A DNA stretch of 35,666 nucleotides from Davidsoniella eucalypti. Taxonomy: Eukaryota > Ascomycota > Sordariomycetes > Microascales > Ceratocystidaceae. Of the stretch, positions 32,964-35,666 are shown piece by piece (positions within the stretch are counted from its first letter, which is position 1; every line of letters begins with the position of its first letter). Below the pieces are notes generated by a model that was not told where the DNA came from, searched no databases, and worked only from the letters and a program-made list of their open reading frames with translations. The stretch is from positions 1 to 35,666 of the forward strand of contig RMBW01000188.1 of the NCBI GenBank assembly GCA_004009845.1. Direction: 5' to 3'. The position numbers and the translations under genes were made by a program.

Positions 32964-35666
32964 CGTATGTATATAGCACTATACTATTGTCTCCATCGTC
33001 GTGGCCAACGCCCGAGTAACACTATTCCAAAAGCGTGACAAGACTAGGATCGCCAGTACAGTACTTTGTGTGAGTGGTTGGGATCCAAACTGCATACACA
33101 GATGAAGTCCGGGGCTAGCTACTATGGCGGTAAAAGGAAGTCATCACTAGATGCACTCACTGTTTATGACATAAAAGACCCGTTGAAAGGTGAAGAAAAA
33201 GGGATCAAAAGACAAAGAAAGCAGAAATGTGTTCCCGAACCGGCCACTTACATCCATCCAGTTCACGGTGAGACAAGGACCAACGTGTGGTTCATTTCCC
33301 TTTTTTTCTTACCTTTTTTCCCCCATCTTAGCGGAACTACTATAAAGCTGGGTAGCCGGTGAGCTAAGTAGCACAGTATAAATAACACATTTCCGATGGG
33401 AATAAGCGTCGTCGCAAAGTCACGTTATAACCAATTCCAAGTTGCTACTAGTAGTTGTCGCTTCTCAGATATTGATCTTGTGATTCGCCCAAGATATGAC
33501 GAGTGCATTGCTATTCGTGCATGGATCCAGGACATCGATATAGACCGTCGTGTTATATTGGACAGATGTATTAGACATATGTGATGGGCTTTACAAGCTA
33601 GCTGGCTGGCTTAACGGGGAACAAAGAGAAGCGGTCACGACAAAACGTAGTGATTTGCTACAATACAAGGCGGCTACTAGTAACAGTATCATTAGTCAGT
33701 GATACCGCTTGGCTAGCAGTATGACAATATCCCGGTTGATAAATCAAGAAGTAGAGGGAAGGAGGGGGGGAAAAATAGACTACCGCTCTTCAGCGGTCTT
33801 CGCTGTTGGACTTGTTCCTGGTGCTGACGTCAGGTATATGTATAATGAGAAATGGCTTCTTAGTCTCGGTCAGCCAATAGCAGGACGCGGAGATATACAA
33901 AGTCTGGACCTTGTTCTCTTTCTGACTTGATCACGAGGGACGGCCGAGAGGCTCCGATTTCACTCTAGACAAGTTGACAAACGATGCGGTTAGGATTGCC
34001 TCGATCTTGTTGTTCCTGATCATTGATGGGGCTCAAGAGCCCCGTTTCTCTCTGTTCTCTTCGATTTCCACTGGCTAGTTAGCTTAGTTATAGCTGGGCT
34101 AGCTTGGGCTGGCTCCAACGTAGCCGGACCGAATCTGCAGCTTTTGGTGTCCACCCCAGGGATCAGCAATATCGACAGCCAACTAGTGCTCCAGTAGCTC
34201 TGCAGGAAGTTGTCGGGCAGGGTGCAGCGGTCGAGAGCAAAATCTCCACGACATCTCGTTTCTATGCCGGTTTTCGATGGATGCCTCGATAGATGGCCAT
34301 GGAGGAGAGACAAAAGAAAAGAAAAAGGATAGTGTGTCTTCTTTAGATCTTTGCTTCTAGTGTCGAAAGGCTGTGGGCCTTCATTTGTTTTGTTTTGTTT
34401 AGCTGAATGAAGGCCGCTGGCTTGATTGGCTGAGGCTCTGTTTGCAACGGGAATTACCACCAAAAAGAGAAGTCGACAACAACAGAAAAGGTGCAACGGG
34501 AAAAAACCAATTCTGAGTGCCCGAAACCCTAAGAGGCGTTCTCGCAGCCTTGTTCATTTATTTGATTACTACATGTACTAACTTGGAGAGACTGTTCGAG
34601 CAGGAACTAGCCAACTGCAGTCCATTTGGGTGCTCCTTCCTTCTACAAGTCGTGATACTTTTATATACCAATATGTGTTACTCATGGCTTACGTCCTGGT
34701 ATTATTCCTACTACTTCCTGCCCCAGATCTGCATCAGCTTTCTAGGTTGACAGGCTCAGCCACAAGGGAAAAGCGTAAGAAGAACATGATATCGACAGTG
34801 GCAAACAGTCAAAAAGCTGGGGTATATCCAAACAGAAAGCCAAGTTGACTCGGCTTTGAGAGTCAGAGTCGTAGCATTGAGACTTGACCGCCAAGAGCCC
34901 TTCTTGAACTTCATCCCAAAGCGCCAATACTGGCTACTAAAACGAGGCTTCGGGGGAAAGAAGTGTAGGAAGGTTATAGTAGTGGCAATGTAATGTAAAC
35001 GTGAATCAACTGCTGCTGTGGCTTCTGCTACATAATCAGGTGTAATGTACAACTAAATCCAGGAGGCTGGTGGCTACTATTATAACTAAAGTTTTATACG
35101 AAGGTCAAAAGTCAAGTACAAGTAAGATCAGCAGCACCGAGATCAAGGTCAAGTGCTTTACTGCTACTTTCGGCATGGATATTATATCGTCCATGTCTTA
35201 TTTCAAAGTAGCACTAGCACTACTATCAAACGTCTTCCTACGGCTCTATGCTGGTTGGGTTCCCCGTTAATATTTAGGAACCGACATATATCATTCGGAA
35301 AAGTAAGAAATAAAAGTCCTCAAGAGAAAAGAAGTAATAATATTATTGCCTGCAATTTGGTTCTGTTCTTTTACACAAGCTACTCAGCATACCAGTGGTA
35401 TTCCCAATTCCGCATCCATCGCTTATTTTATTTGACCGCCTCTCTGGCCGAGCCAGTCTTCAGTTTTATTTTCCCTTATTGAGTTCCTTTATCTAGGCTG
35501 TTTTCACCAACTAGAACGTTTGTTGTCTCAAGACCGCCTGTTTCTACAGTAGTCTACTTGTCTCCAGAGCCTCTAACCGCTAAAAGCTCCCTCGGAAATA
35601 GAGCCTCGATAGCCTAAAGAAAGGACGGTCAGGCCTAGCCTCTTTCAACTAGAGCACTGTTATCTT

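Larger units (their letters stand above)
27114..35666. other. 8.5-kb gene-free right end
   Basis: Contains the Yhm2 3' flank and then AT-rich sequence in which no frame shows a recognisable domain. The longest open stretches (27958-28608, 31898-32443 and 34020-34496, all minus strand) begin with TTG and have random-looking composition. Three perfect TACATATGTA palindromes lie here. Polypyrimidine sequence occurs at about 30848-30886 and polypurine sequence at about 31398-31442. No transposase, reverse transcriptase, tRNA or rRNA was recognised. It may hold long non-coding transcripts, decayed elements or intron-rich genes with very short exons that I could not see. Confidence 0.5.

Noticed and set aside
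34020..34496. 158-codon minus-strand stretch with a signal-peptide-like hydrophobic start
   Set aside because: The hydrophobic start follows a TTG codon and there is no ATG in place, so the apparent secreted protein is not supported.
1..35666. Transposon, CRISPR or phage-like system
   Set aside because: No transposase, integrase or reverse-transcriptase motifs, no regularly spaced repeats, and the spliced genes show this is eukaryotic nuclear DNA.

Overview
The window reads as nuclear DNA of a filamentous ascomycete (Pezizomycotina, most probably a Sordariomycete). The evidence is short GT..AG introns (61-158 nt, with one exception of 685 nt) that often carry CTAAC-like branch points, pyrimidine-rich leaders in front of highly expressed metabolic genes, and protein families typical of these fungi. 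The species cannot be named from the sequence. Six protein genes can be supported, one of them cut by the left edge. Gene density is low, about one gene per 6 kb, and long stretches hold no recognisable gene. Coding DNA is clearly richer in GC than the AT-rich spacers.

Layout: (1) 1-361, minus strand: first exons of a MARVEL-type four-helix membrane protein that runs off the left edge. (2) 2287-4566, plus: Faa2-like long/medium-chain acyl-CoA ligase, 3 exons, 705 aa. (3) 5107-8145, minus: 1012-aa WD40 protein, tail-to-tail with the ligase; it resembles the Raf1/DIM-9 (DCAF-type) subunit of the fungal H3K9 methyltransferase/CUL4 complex, a tentative call. (4) 9818-12278, minus: Seb1/Nrd1-type RNA-binding protein with CID, RRM and RGG tail, 3 exons, 729 aa. 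(5) 18711-20415, plus: mitochondrial citrate synthase, 4 exons, 470 aa. (6) 25472-27113, plus: Yhm2-type mitochondrial citrate/2-oxoglutarate carrier, 2 exons split by a 685-nt intron, 318 aa. The remaining DNA (362-2286, 8146-9817, 12279-18710, 20416-25471, 27114-35666) contains only short or non-ATG reading frames, microsatellites, one 24-bp tandem duplication, polypyrimidine/polypurine tracts and a recurring TACATATGTA palindrome. I found no tRNA, rRNA, CRISPR array, transposase or reverse transcriptase.

How the genes fit together: citrate synthase makes citrate in the mitochondrial matrix and Yhm2 exports it in exchange for 2-oxoglutarate. The two lie on the same strand with no other recognisable gene between them. 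The acyl-CoA ligase activates fatty acids, whose oxidation supplies acetyl-CoA. The Seb1-like and WD40 proteins act in RNA 3'-end formation and, if the call is right, heterochromatin; their proximity to the metabolic genes looks coincidental. The points most worth following up are the citrate synthase/Yhm2 pairing, the very long Yhm2 intron and its long leader, the overlapping uORF on the WD40 gene, and the palindrome family in the gene-free DNA.
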